The position numbers and the translations under genes are program-made. From the NCBI GenBank assembly GCA_964019335.1, contig OZ025650.1:633001-697000 (forward strand): a stretch of 64,000 nt of DNA. Direction: 5' to 3'. Source of the DNA: Diplonema japonicum (lineage: Eukaryota > Euglenozoa > Diplonemea > Diplonemida > Diplonemidae). The notes under the pieces are model-generated. The model saw nothing but the letters and a program-made list of their open reading frames with translations. It did not search any database and was not told where the DNA came from. This document shows positions 43,118-52,800 of the stretch, piece by piece. Every line of letters begins with the position of its first letter. The first letter of the stretch is position 1.

Positions 43118-45010
43118 ATGACAACCCAACACCAACCCCCAACTGAGGTTATAAAACAGCTTATCGAGCGAAGCTTGGAATTGTTCCTTTACGAGGATGC
43201 GAAATTCTACGCGGAAATGCTTCACACTGTCAAAGGAGATCTGGGGTCGTTGTTGGAGCTTGGGAATGTGACGATGAAAATAGGGGACATGGGAGGCTGT
43301 GTCAGGCTCCTTAGACATTACTATCCGTTCCAGGAACATTTTCAAGTAAGGGCAAAAAATGATCAAGGGCTTGTCAAACTGCAATACCTCTACGGTGTTT
43401 GCTTAGTACACACGCATAGGTACCAAGAAGCTGAGACAGTGTTCAAGAGCATCAGAGACCCAACTTCTTACCAACACCAAGCTGGCATCGCGCACTGGCT
43501 GGGTCATATAAAAAGGTTTACCTGCAGAGAGACGCACGCCTTGGAATCATTTGCTAAATGCATTCACATGAACCCGTTCAGCTGGTCGGCTATCGAGGGA
43601 CTGGTGGAGTGTAGCGGGAAGGTGAACACAATGGGTGTTTTGGAACCTGTTTTGTCTCCTGAAAAATGCGACGAATACACAGAGCTGTACTTCAGCAACG
43701 TTAAGATAGAAGCGAAGGAAGGGCAGCACGACGAAGGGACTGCTGAGGCACCGAGCACACCGACAAACGCAACCATTACACCAAAAAAATTAAAAAAAAC
43801 CCCTACAACGGCACCATCAAAGATCAACTCTGGGAGGAAGGCCGTAGGGAAACCAATCTCGACACCTCAGAAGCAGCCTGCGGCGATAGGAGGCGGAGTG
43901 GTGGAGCAGACACGTACTCTTCTGTTCTTGTTGCACAAACACGCGTCTCTGCTTGTTGCTTGCAGTTCTTACAATTTCAACGAAACGCTGACGCTCATCA
44001 ACGACTTCCCTGCTCCCTTCCGCCACACCGGTTACATCCAAGGCCTTCTCGCAAAAGCCTTTTACGATGAAGGGTTGTACACCGAATCCTGCAACGCCTT
44101 CGAAACACTCAGAAGAATGGAGCCACACCGCCTGGACCCGAAGCTCATGTACTACTCTTCATGTCTCTGGCAATTGCAGAGGGACAAGCAGCTTGCACAC
44201 CTTTCCCAGGAGCTCATCCAGATGGATAAGCTGTCTGTTGTGACGCAAGTCGTTCTTGGGAACACGCACTCCGTGGTCGGGGAACATGATGGCGCCATCC
44301 AATTCTTGCAGAGAGCGTGCAACATAGACAAGTACCATGTTTATGCCTCAGCGTTGAAGGGCATGGAGCACCTTGTGCTGGAGGAGCTCGACGATGCTGT
44401 GCAGGTATCCTTTTCTTTCTTTTTTTGTTTGAAGCAATCCTACCAATCCCTAAGGCCTTCCGAGCGGCAATCCGATTAGACCCACGGCAATACACCGCAT
44501 GGCATGGCTTGGGGAGTGTAGCTGCGAAGCAGGAGAAATGGAAGGAAGCGGCGGAGCATTTCAAGAGAGCTTGTACCATCAACCCGAACCCCCCTTTGCT
44601 GCTGGCTTATGCTAACGTGTTGATGGTATGTCGGTTGCTTTATTTTTTTGTTTATCTTTTTATAACAGGAAGAGAGCACACCCAGCTGTACCGAGCTTGC
44701 CCTGAACAACATAAACCGTGTTTTGGTACACCAACCCAACCACTCTCTTGCGCGGCTCCGCAAAGGTGAAGCGTTGCTCCGCATCAACCGTCTCCCCGAG
44801 GCGAAGGAAATCGCTCTGAGCCTCCTCGAGACCTCTCCGAAGGAGGCCAAGGTGAATCTTCTCCTAGGCAGGGTGTACCGCCGTCTGGGGGACAAGATCA
44901 AAGCACTGCAATATTTCAATTTCGCACTAGGGCTGGACCCTAAGGACACACCTGGTGTACGGTACGAGGTCGACAAGTACCACGACGAACTGGACTCGGG
45001 TGAGGAGTAG
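43118..45010 (+). CDS. CDC27/APC3: Anaphase-promoting complex subunit 3 (CDC27)
   Basis: Three exons (43118-44404, 44455-44625, 44669-45010), 599 residues; introns are 50 and 43 nt, both phase 0, with GTATC and GTATG donors. The N-terminal TPR block (~1-190) is followed by a basic, Thr/Pro linker (~205-265) and a C-terminal TPR superhelix. Diagnostic CDC27 features are MYYSSCLWQLQRDKQLAHLSQEL, GNTHSVVGEHDGAIQFLQRA, and, across the first intron, AFRAAIRLDPRQYTAWHGLG and AEHFKRACTINP. CDC27 is a scaffold TPR subunit of the APC/C that binds CDC20/CDH1 and drives mitotic exit. It is shorter than the human protein (824) mainly through a short linker. The intron calls restore the TPR frame and are strongly supported. 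Confidence 0.88.
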
Positions 45011-45250
45011 AGTTTGTTTTTATTTTTTATTTTTTATTTTTTTTAATGTAGAGAAAGCTTTCTTATTTATTCCCCTCCCCCTTTGCCCGATAGATTTACC
45101 TTTTTCTTTATTTTTCCTCCTTTTATTGTGTTCTGGAAAACGCTCACCTCCCCCTCTTGAGACATACAAAAAAAACAATAAACAATCAGGGAAGGGAAGG
45201 GAAGGGACGGGAGTGGCGGAAACCACCCCCACCCCATAAAGTGGTATACC

Positions 45251-45753
45251 ATGTCTGCTAGAGCTACCTTGGAATATTATCAGAAGCTGGATGCTGAACT
45301 GGGGGTGATTCTGGAAAAATTGGACACAATGGAGGAAGGGGAACAAGATGGCGTGGATAGTGCGGAGGACCCTTCGGTGCGGTCCTTGTCGCTCTCGCCT
45401 TTCTCCCCTCTGTCCAGGGAGAGGAGAGTGGTGGAGAAGCAGCGCGAGACATCTGTCTCACCGCTTACCGTAAACGATCAAAGCATCCGGTCGAGAAAGC
45501 CATTTAGAGAAAGGAAGGTTTCCTCGCTGCCTTCAGTTGCATGTCTAGGGCTGCCCGTGGGGCAAGCCAACCCACCAAAAATTGTCCACTGCAAGCAGAC
45601 AAATGCCTGGGTATGCATTTTTGTTTTTTTTCGTTTGACACTCAACAGAGCTATAAGCCCGAGAAAAAAACTGACCCGTGGTGGCGGAACGGGAACGAAC
45701 TTGCCCTTCGAGAGCAACCTCGGCTCAGAGACAGAACGAACTTACAGTTCTGA
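45251..45753 (+). CDS. Hypothetical protein, two exons
   Basis: Exons 45251-45610 and 45649-45753 give 154 residues; the 38-nt intron has a GTATGC donor and CTCAACAG acceptor and is phase 0. Without splicing the frame continues through a phenylalanine-rich stretch, which supports the intron. The N-terminus has a short coiled coil (TLEYYQKLDAELGVILEKLD), the middle is Ser/Arg-rich and probably disordered, and the end (IVHCKQTNAWSYKPEKK then TDPWWRNGNEL) is aromatic and basic. No family is recognised. Confidence 0.6.
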
Positions 45754-46042
45754 CGAGGGGAGGGGGAAAAAAAAAATCCATGATTAGTTAATTCTGATTC
45801 AGTAAGGGCTTCTTTTTTTTTGTATGTTTATTAACCACTCCTTTCCCATGCGACCCTTCCTTTTCTCTCGTACTTTAGATCTTTTATTCTTTACCCCCCC
45901 CCCCCTGATTCTTGTTTAGTATGACAAAATATCTCTTCCGAACGGGCTTGTCAACTCAATTTATTCTTCCTCTTTTCGTTTTATTTCCCCCCACCCGCCC
46001 GAATCAATAGTGTGGAGGAGACAAAAAAAAAAAGAAAACAAA

Positions 46043-46948
46043 ATGCGTGCGACAAGAAGGATGCTACGCGAGGCGCTCACAGGACAGATCGTCGAGACGA
46101 CAAGTAAGGAGATGCTGCTGACACTGTTAGAGGGGAAGAAAAACCTAAGCAAAATGGAATACGTAGCAGCAGTGAACCAATGCGGCGTGTTCGGCGACAG
46201 GGAATGCTTGAGAACCGTGGTCACCACATGGGGACTGGCGTCCATGGACAACAACATGTACAAGAGCATGCTGCGCAGCTCCGTGCAGTGCGGGGACATG
46301 CAAGAGGCAAAACAATATTTCACTTGTGTAGAAAACCCTAACGGTGCCGATTACGGGGCTGCAATGATGGCAGCAGCTGGGCTGGGGGACGCACAATGGG
46401 GGGACAGTCTTATGAAGAGCTTACATGAACGGTTTTCGCTGTACAATGAAACAGAAGATGATGCATCATCAACTGAAGTTCTTTTTAGACATTACCTTGC
46501 GTGCCATCTTCGGGGAAGGTCTTCAAAGCGTAAGTTGGATTCGATTTTCGACCTCGCACTGCAGAAGGGAGTCGTTCTCATGCCTGATGCGCTCACAATG
46601 CTGCTCTTTGCGTCGACTTCTGTTTCTCATTTGAAATTTATCTGGACACGTTTCCCCCTTCCTCTCTCTTCGCGTTGCGAACACCACTTCTCCACCTACA
46701 GCTGGGAGCTCCTCACCAACGGCTCCCCATCAGCTTGTATCTCGCACTACCTCACCGTCCCCTCTTCACTGAGAAACATCCCTTTGCACTGCAGCGTGGT
46801 TGAAGCCGGGCTGACGTTGCTATTCGCGGGCAAGGACAAGACAGATATCGACATGCCAACTATCATCGAGGCACTCAAGGCCGCGGAACAATCCGAGGAA
46901 GGGGTCTCTGAGGAGTGGGCAAGAGTCGCAAGGGAGCGGTTCTTGTAG
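46043..46948 (+). CDS. PPR-like helical repeat protein, probably mitochondrial
   Basis: 301 residues from ATG 46043; the frame is open upstream to a GTG at 46010 but that lies in an A-rich leader. The N-terminus MRATRRMLREALTGQ is Arg-rich without acids, like a mitochondrial presequence. Helical pairs of ~35 residues follow, e.g. YVAAVNQCGVFGDRECLRTVV, YKSMLRSSVQCGDMQEAKQYF and YGAAMMAAAGLGDAQWGDSL, with the A-G-D-x-x-x-A pattern of pentatricopeptide repeats. PPR proteins bind organellar RNA, and Euglenozoa have many. Repeat number (perhaps 4-6) and RNA target cannot be judged by eye. Confidence 0.55.
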   Translation: MRATRRMLREALTGQIVETTSKEMLLTLLEGKKNLSKMEYVAAVNQCGVFGDRECLRTVVTTWGLASMDNNMYKSMLRSSVQCGDMQEAKQYFTCVENPNGADYGAAMMAAAGLGDAQWGDSLMKSLHERFSLYNETEDDASSTEVLFRHYLACHLRGRSSKRKLDSIFDLALQKGVVLMPDALTMLLFASTSVSHLKFIWTRFPLPLSSRCEHHFSTYSWELLTNGSPSACISHYLTVPSSLRNIPLHCSVVEAGLTLLFAGKDKTDIDMPTIIEALKAAEQSEEGVSEEWARVARERFL

Positions 46949-47297
46949 AATATTTCTTCTTTTTTTTCATATGGGGAGCGGCTTACGCACTCTTTAGTTT
47001 CTTGAACAGTCACGAACACATCCTCAACTCGCTGGTTTCACGCCCAAGCTGCTGAAAAGATACTACGACGGGCCTAAGGCACTACCACGACAGAAGGGAT
47101 CAAACACTAGATGAGTTGATTGTCGTTAGGCGATCCTGTCACATACTGCAGGTTCCCTTCAAAGACACCTTTTCTTATTTCATATCTCGCCCCGCTGAGG
47201 GGAATATAGAACAAAAAAAAAAAAAAAAAAAAAAAAACACAAAGAGAAATTGTATTTTTATAAAGAAAGCGACACATAAAAAAAGAATACGAGAAAA
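46949..47297. other. Spacer with a non-repetitive segment and shared hairpin
   Basis: Between the PPR-like and TPR genes. Bases 46990-47175 are unusually free of homopolymers and contain the hairpin element at 47128-47170; a ~24-nt A run (47213-47237) follows before the TPR start. No coding frame is supportable. Confidence 0.5.
47128..47170 (+). promoter_or_regulatory. Shared hairpin element, copy 1 (upstream of TPR gene)
   Basis: Reads AGGCG, then TCCTGTCACATACTGCAGG, then TTCCCTTC. CCTGT can pair with GCAGG around an 8-nt loop. The same element occurs at 54718-54760 upstream of the UFD1-UBX gene, where the stem reads CCTGC/GCAGG, so a wobble pair is replaced by a Watson-Crick pair. It lies about 130-170 nt before the TPR start codon. 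Role unknown: a 5' UTR structure or small RNA are both possible. Confidence 0.45.
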
Positions 47298-48386
47298 ATG
47301 CCTGCAAAAGGCCAGTCCGCGAAAGACAGAAAGAAGGCGCAACGGGCTGCAGAGCTCGCGATGAAGGAGAGCATGGAGGCGTGTACAGAAGGGGAGGCGA
47401 TACTGGATAAGATCAACGTGGACAAAGGTCTTGGGGTGAACCAATTCCCAAAGGCGGTGGTGCATTTTACAAAGGCCATCGAGGGGAACCCGGGTAATGC
47501 TGCTGCGTACCTACTCCGCGCAAAGTGCATGAAGCTCACAGGGGAGTTCGAGAAGGCGATTGCCGATTACAGCAAAGCGGCGGAGATCAACCCTACGGAC
47601 CCCGATGCCTTGTCGGGCCGTTCCTACTGCCACTCGCAGATCCAGGAGTGGGACGCAACTATCGCTGACTGCACAGCTGTCATCGCCATCCAACCAGAAG
47701 ACGGAAACGCGTTCAATCTACGAGGCTACGCAAGAGCATCAAAACGTGCACCCGGCCTCAAGCTCCGTGCCATCGAATACAAACAAATTCTCGAAGACTA
47801 CACGCAAGCTGTTAGCTTAAACGACTGCAACTACCACGCCTACGCCAACAGGGGGAACGTTCGGTTCGACCGAGGAGAGTACTTCAACGCCATCGAAGAC
47901 TACTCCCGTGCATTGTTCATCAAAGACGACTATTGGTACATCCACTACAGGAGGGGCGTCGCGTACTACGAGTACGTCTTCGAAGGGATGAAACCAAAGG
48001 AGGACGAAAGCGACGAGGAGGAAAAAAAACCATCATCCAAAGCAGCTCCCTTAGACGAGAAAAAACTCAAGGAAATGTGGGAAGAAGAGTTTTGGAAAGA
48101 AGAGTACACCGCCAGGCAAGCCGAGCAACAGGAAGCCTTCCTCAACCAGGCCCTTCAAGACCTCACCACGTATATGAAACATGTTGAAAAAGAAAAAGGC
48201 GAGCCCGACACTTCAACACTTGTTCACCGGGCACATGTGTACCTGCTGCAGAGAAATTTCGATGACGCGCTGAAGGACTTTAAAAAGGCGAAAGAGTTGG
48301 ACAAGTCTTTGGAACCCCTTGTGAACCCTCAAATTGATGCTATCCGAGAACAAACAGGTGTGAAGGCTTTGGTACACGCAGAGTAA
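47298..48386 (+). CDS. TPR-repeat protein
   Basis: 362 residues, single exon. After a Lys/Ala-rich start, TPR units follow: QFPKAVVHFTKAIEGNPGN, EFEKAIADYSKAAEINPTD, EWDATIADCTAVIAIQPED, LEDYTQAVSLND, EYFNAIEDYSRALFIKDD, and a last pair after an acidic insert (~230-290): NFDDALKDFKKAKELDKS. The repeats are of the STI1/TTC type that bind C-terminal peptides, but no DP or other domain is present to name the family. Probably a cytosolic co-chaperone or scaffold; this is inference. Confidence 0.75.
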   Translation: MPAKGQSAKDRKKAQRAAELAMKESMEACTEGEAILDKINVDKGLGVNQFPKAVVHFTKAIEGNPGNAAAYLLRAKCMKLTGEFEKAIADYSKAAEINPTDPDALSGRSYCHSQIQEWDATIADCTAVIAIQPEDGNAFNLRGYARASKRAPGLKLRAIEYKQILEDYTQAVSLNDCNYHAYANRGNVRFDRGEYFNAIEDYSRALFIKDDYWYIHYRRGVAYYEYVFEGMKPKEDESDEEEKKPSSKAAPLDEKKLKEMWEEEFWKEEYTARQAEQQEAFLNQALQDLTTYMKHVEKEKGEPDTSTLVHRAHVYLLQRNFDDALKDFKKAKELDKSLEPLVNPQIDAIREQTGVKALVHAE

Positions 48387-48543
48387 CTTATTTTTTTTTG
48401 TTCTTTTTCCTCTTCCACCTCTTCTTGTGGTTTCAGTTATGTTCGTGCCGTTGAAAAAAAACAAAACAAAAAAAAAGAAACTGCATCAAAGAAGAGCAAC
48501 ACAAAAAAAAAAAAAGAGAAAGAAACTTCCCCACATGGAATGA

Positions 48544-50340
48544 ATGCAGGAGGAATGTAACGACAGGGTACAGGGAGAGGAGGAGGAGGAGAAAGTACCA
48601 ACCACCAATGCAAGTCACATACCCCCTCCCTCGCCTACTTCGCCGATATCCCCCACGCGGGTCTTGAAGCCGCATTTGACGAGAGATGTCTTGGGTTTTG
48701 TGGTCGCGAACCAAGAAGCTTACAAAAGGTGGTCTGGCAGTGCTGATCAGATAAAACTACACGAAAAGGTTGCTGAGTGCGGCGGTTGGGGAGGTTACCT
48801 GTGGACCAGGCAAGCAGAGGACCTGGAATGGTACGACGATGATACCTACTACCAAGGCCTGCAATGGATCGCAAAACAGGACAAAGTCCTTGCTGACAAA
48901 CTCCCTTCTGCAGTTGCTTCCTTCAAGGAATTGAACCGGGACCTGCCCAGAACATTCCCGCAACATATTCTAGAAGACACATTACGGTCCACCTGCCAAG
49001 ACCTCATCCAGGCCTATATCCTCCGCAACCGACAAGTGGGGTACTGCCAAGGCATGAACTACATAGCAGGTATCCTTGGGAGAATTATGCCTGTTGAGAA
49101 GGCGTTCTGGTTGTTCACATATGTTGTGGAGGTCATTGTGCCTGACTACTACCGAGGCCTGCAGGGTGTCGTCGTGGATTTGAAGGTTTTGGAAGCCATG
49201 CTGCAGCATCTCGAACCGGCTCTTTGGGAGCATCTGAATAAAGTTGGCCTGACATGCGGGCTGGCCTTCACACAGTACTTAGTCTGCCTGTTCAGCTTAG
49301 GGATGCCCCCCGAAGCTGTTTTGCAACTGTGGCAGGTTATCTTCAAAGCATTGAACCCGAGGGTGAAGCTGCTCCGTTTGACGTGCAGTCTCATGAGGTT
49401 GCTCAAGGCAGACCTGCTCTCTGCACCTGATCTAGACACTGCGATAGCAGTCTTTGCGGAGGGATCGTCTTCGCTGTACAACGCACAACGACTAGTCGAT
49501 GTGTCCTCTGTGACGGAGGAGAGCCTCTCAGACGAGTGGATCATCTCACAAAGGGAAAGCTTCTCGACCTCTGTCAGGGAGTCACAGGCTCACATCGAAC
49601 GGCTTGAGTTCATACAAAACGCGAAATTAACGCGGGTTCTGATCAAACAGGTGAAGGCAGCATGGGGGGGCGCTATGAACGACACCATTACACAGGCGCA
49701 GCTTGAAAAGCTAATTGGGGACACAGGGATCACACCGGACATCAGTTCTGCGCTTGATTGGGGCGAGCGGGAGGTCACCTTCAGAGAAATGATTCTGACA
49801 ATGGTCCTCCTTCAGGAAGGCTCGAAGGAGGAACTGCTGAAGACTGCCACTGATGTCATGGAAGATGGTGAAAACAGTGAAATCGGCGTCGCGAGGATAG
49901 CGTCAGTTAGGAGTAGGGTCAGCTTGGCCCTGTCGGCATCAGGGGGGATGGATGAGAAAGATGAAGAAGAAAAGGAACAAGCTGAATTGCGATCCAAACG
50001 GCCTTACCTCATACCTGACACCGATGTCCTCACCTGCTATCTATGCGAGAGGGAGTTCAAGTGGTTCCGCCGACGCCACCACTGCCGTGCGTGCGGCAAT
50101 GTTGTCTGCAGTACTTGTTCCCCTACCAAAGCACCCATTCTCGTCTTAGGGTACCCAGCCCCTGTCAGAATATGCCGGTCGTGTGAAGTACATTTGCATG
50201 TTTCACCAGAAGAAGAAGAAGAAGAAGAAGAAGAAGACCCCTCTTCACCCAAGAATGATTTCACGTCTCCTTTTTCCGTCGACACCGATAGCGAGGTGCT
50301 TGAAGGCAACATCGAACCAGATTTAATATTGAAAGAATGA
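48544..50340 (+). CDS. TBC-domain Rab GAP with C-terminal FYVE finger
   Basis: 598 residues, single exon. The TBC domain (~95-330) has both catalytic fingers: the arginine finger in NRDLPRTFP (~130) and the glutamine finger in YCQGMNYIAG (~166), so it should be an active GAP for a Rab GTPase. A helical region (~345-465) is followed by a FYVE zinc finger (~497-552): CYLCEREFKWFRRRHHCRACG, CSTC and CRSC, with the PI3P-binding RRRHHCR core intact. FYVE binding to PI3P would place it on endosomes. The chain ends in a run of nine Glu and an acidic tail. TBC and FYVE occur together in several eukaryotic lineages. The Rab target is not predictable. Confidence 0.92.
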   Translation: MQEECNDRVQGEEEEEKVPTTNASHIPPPSPTSPISPTRVLKPHLTRDVLGFVVANQEAYKRWSGSADQIKLHEKVAECGGWGGYLWTRQAEDLEWYDDDTYYQGLQWIAKQDKVLADKLPSAVASFKELNRDLPRTFPQHILEDTLRSTCQDLIQAYILRNRQVGYCQGMNYIAGILGRIMPVEKAFWLFTYVVEVIVPDYYRGLQGVVVDLKVLEAMLQHLEPALWEHLNKVGLTCGLAFTQYLVCLFSLGMPPEAVLQLWQVIFKALNPRVKLLRLTCSLMRLLKADLLSAPDLDTAIAVFAEGSSSLYNAQRLVDVSSVTEESLSDEWIISQRESFSTSVRESQAHIERLEFIQNAKLTRVLIKQVKAAWGGAMNDTITQAQLEKLIGDTGITPDISSALDWGEREVTFREMILTMVLLQEGSKEELLKTATDVMEDGENSEIGVARIASVRSRVSLALSASGGMDEKDEEEKEQAELRSKRPYLIPDTDVLTCYLCEREFKWFRRRHHCRACGNVVCSTCSPTKAPILVLGYPAPVRICRSCEVHLHVSPEEEEEEEEEDPSSPKNDFTSPFSVDTDSEVLEGNIEPDLILKE

Positions 50341-51028
50341 TTTTTTTTTTTCTTTTTTTTTTTCCATCCGACAATGGGAAGGTGAGAAAAAAAAAAAAAA
50401 AAGAAAGGGAGGGGTGAAAAAAAAGTGTCTTGGTTTTTTTTAAGTGTTTATTTTTTTTTTTTCCAGTTTTAATTTTATTTTTCGTGTGTGGTCTTTCCCT
50501 CTTTTTTTTTTCTCTTTGTTTTGGGTGAAATTTCTACCTTTTTTTTTTTCCCTCGTTTTTTTTCCCCCTTTCCTCTACTTTGCTATGTATCCTTGTTGCA
50601 ACCAGAGCTGAACCAGAGGGAGAAAAAAAAGAAAGTGTCAGTTGATAGCCCCCCGAGAGCCTACTGTGTAGGGAACCTATAAAAAAAAAGGAGGGGGGTA
50701 AGGGGAACCTGTTGTTGGGATGTACGCCTCGTTTGTGTATATATATTTTTTTTTTCGCACTCTGAATCATAAAAAAGAAAGAAATGGCAAAAACCCCTTT
50801 CTGGAAAACTTTTTTTTGAATAAGAGAGGGGAGGGGGGAGAGTGGAAGGGGGGGAGAGAAAAAAAATGTTTCATAAAAAAGAGAAGATAAAAAAAAAAAA
50901 CAAATCGTAACAACCATCTGTTTCCTCTTTCCTGTTTTTTCTTCTTCTTTCTTCTTCTTTTTCTTTTCTTTTCTTTCCCCTATTTTTATTCTCGAAGCGA
51001 ACAAAATAATAAGAAAAAAAAATAAAAA
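50341..51028. other. Homopolymer spacer before KMP-11
   Basis: T runs, A runs and GA-rich tracts; no gene seen. It ends in the long pyrimidine tract described separately. Confidence 0.55.
50931..50997 (+). promoter_or_regulatory. Likely trans-splice acceptor of KMP-11
   Basis: About 60 nt of nearly pure C/T ending CTATTTTTATTCTCGAAG; AG at 50996-50997 is the first AG after the tract and would leave a 31-nt, A-rich 5' UTR before ATG 51029. This is the best-formed acceptor in the window. Assignment rests on the known trans-splicing of euglenozoan mRNAs. Confidence 0.55.
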
Positions 51029-51307
51029 ATGTGCACCACGTACCAAGAGTTCAGCGACAAGCTCGACCGTCTGGATGCTGAGTTCAGCAAGAAGATGGAA
51101 GAGCAGAACAAGAAGTTCTTTGCTGACAAACCTGACGAGTCGACCCTTTCACCTGAGATGAAGGAGCACTACGACAAGTTCGAGAAAATGATCAAGGAGC
51201 ACACCGACAAGTTCAACAAGAAGATGAGGGACCACTCCGCCCACTTCAAGCAGAAGTTCCAGGAGCTCCTTGAGCAGCAGAAGAACGCCCAGTTCCCTGG
51301 TAAATAG
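51029..51307 (+). CDS. KMP-11: Kinetoplastid membrane protein-11
   Basis: 92 residues, exactly the length of the trypanosomatid protein, single exon. Long identical stretches include TYQEFSDKLDRLDAEF, KFFADKPDESTLSPEMKEHY, KFEKMIKEHT and HFKQKFQELLEQQK. KMP-11 is an amphipathic helical-hairpin protein associated with membranes and the flagellar/basal-body cytoskeleton and is abundant in kinetoplastids. Its conservation here shows the host is a euglenozoan. Only one copy lies in the window, whereas trypanosomatids often carry tandem copies. Confidence 0.97.
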   Translation: MCTTYQEFSDKLDRLDAEFSKKMEEQNKKFFADKPDESTLSPEMKEHYDKFEKMIKEHTDKFNKKMRDHSAHFKQKFQELLEQQKNAQFPGK

Positions 51308-51470
51308 AAAAAAAAAACCCCCCCCATAGATTTTTTTTAGTTCCATTTTTTGTAATTTTTTATTACAAAACACAAAAAAAAAAAAAAAAAAAACCACAGT
51401 GTGTACTTTTCCCCTGTATCCCCTTATTACACTTTGTTAACGCGAGAGAGAAGAAGAAGAAGAAAAAAAA

Positions 51471-51813
51471 ATGGTTGCAATTGAGACTGGGTACATTAAC
51501 CATATCAAGGATTTGGAAAGCATGGAGTTAGGTGCAATGGACCAGGAAGACGGTTTGAAGCTCTGCAAAAGGGTGGAAGAGAAGGAAGTTTTGGACAGCC
51601 CGCTGGATGAGGTGTTGGAAAGGTTCCCGGGTTTTAGGGGAAATTTCCAGGCGTGTGACATTAGGTATGAGGAGAGAAGGGGGGAAATACGATACCTTCT
51701 TCAGGCGGCGGACGCAGCTCCGTCAGTGGTGGACCCAGCAAGACTCTCGGCTGAACCCCTTGATTAAAGCTTGTGCAGACTTGGGCAATTTTGATATAGT
51801 TCTCGAGCCTTGA
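51471..51813 (+). CDS. Small hypothetical protein, two exons
   Basis: Exons 51471-51664 and 51705-51813 give 100 residues. The 40-nt intron has donor GTATGAGG and acceptor CTTCTTCAG, phase 2. Unspliced, the frame runs on to a 98-residue product ending in AEPLD; splicing gives an end rich in structure (RRTQLRQWWTQQDSRLNPL then IKACADLGNFDIVLEP), which looks more like a real protein. The N-terminal half is acidic and helical. A 5' A run precedes the ATG. Not recognised. Confidence 0.55.
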
Positions 51814-52800
51814 AAAAAAAAAAAGAAAGTGAAGAATTGTTAACATTTTTTTTTGTTTAGATTTATTGTAGCTTTTTTTTGTTTTGTTATGCTGTTCGCG
51901 CAAAAAAAACATTGCGTGAGCATCCTGGGGGAAAAAAAAAGAATTTCTTTTTTTATTTTATTATTGTTTTCATTTTAAATATTCTGGGGGGGGGGGGGGG
52001 GGGTGTTTGGTTACTTAAGTACGGTACCCCCCCCCCCCCCCTTTATGGCTTCCCTCTTTTTTTTCTCTCTCACCTGAAAAAAAAGGGGGGGCATAGGAGA
52101 AGAAGGCCAATGTTCCATTCTACCCCCCCTCCCCCCCATTGTTCCGAAATGTATTTGCGAGAAGAAAAAGGGAGAAGGCGAGAAGGAAAAAAAAAATGAA
52201 GAAGAAAATGCCAATTGCTGTGTTGTTTATTCAGTTAGCTTCCCCTCGTTTATTTCGTTGTTTCGTTTTTTTTTTATTTATTTCGTCTAGTGAATCCTTA
52301 CTTGAACATCGTGAGAAAAAAAAATGGATTTTTTTTGTTGTTCTAGTTTTCAATTTCCAATCCCCCCTCGCTCCTCTTCTTTTTTTTTTTTAAAAAAAAA
52401 AGCAATTGCGTTTGTACCACAATAAAAGAGAAAAAAAAGAAAACTGAAGAAAAGAAAATTAAAATAAATGAAGAGTAGCATGAATAGAATGAGGAAAAAA
52501 TTCTTATTACCCCAGTCCCTCCTTCCCCCCCCCCCCCCCACCTTATTTTGCAGTCATTCTGTACTAATGACTTAGCTTATTGTTAGAAAAAAAAAGGGAA
52601 AAAAAAAAAAAAAAAAAAACCTCTCTTTTCCCTTTCTCCCCTCCCTCTGTCTTCCTTTGAGACTCCCCATTGTCAACATTTTCTTTTCTTTCCGTATCTC
52701 CACCCATTATTTTTTGCACCGTGTTGTTCTTTGACCTATTAAAAAAAAAATAATAACACCACAGGGGGGACGGGGGGAGAAAAACAAAAACAAAAAAAAA
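51814..52800. other. Spacer rich in homopolymers
   Basis: A, T, G (about 18, near 51987-52003) and C (about 16, near 52026-52041) runs. Pyrimidine tract at 52619-52710 and A run ending at 52800 directly before the next ATG. No gene seen on either strand. Confidence 0.55.
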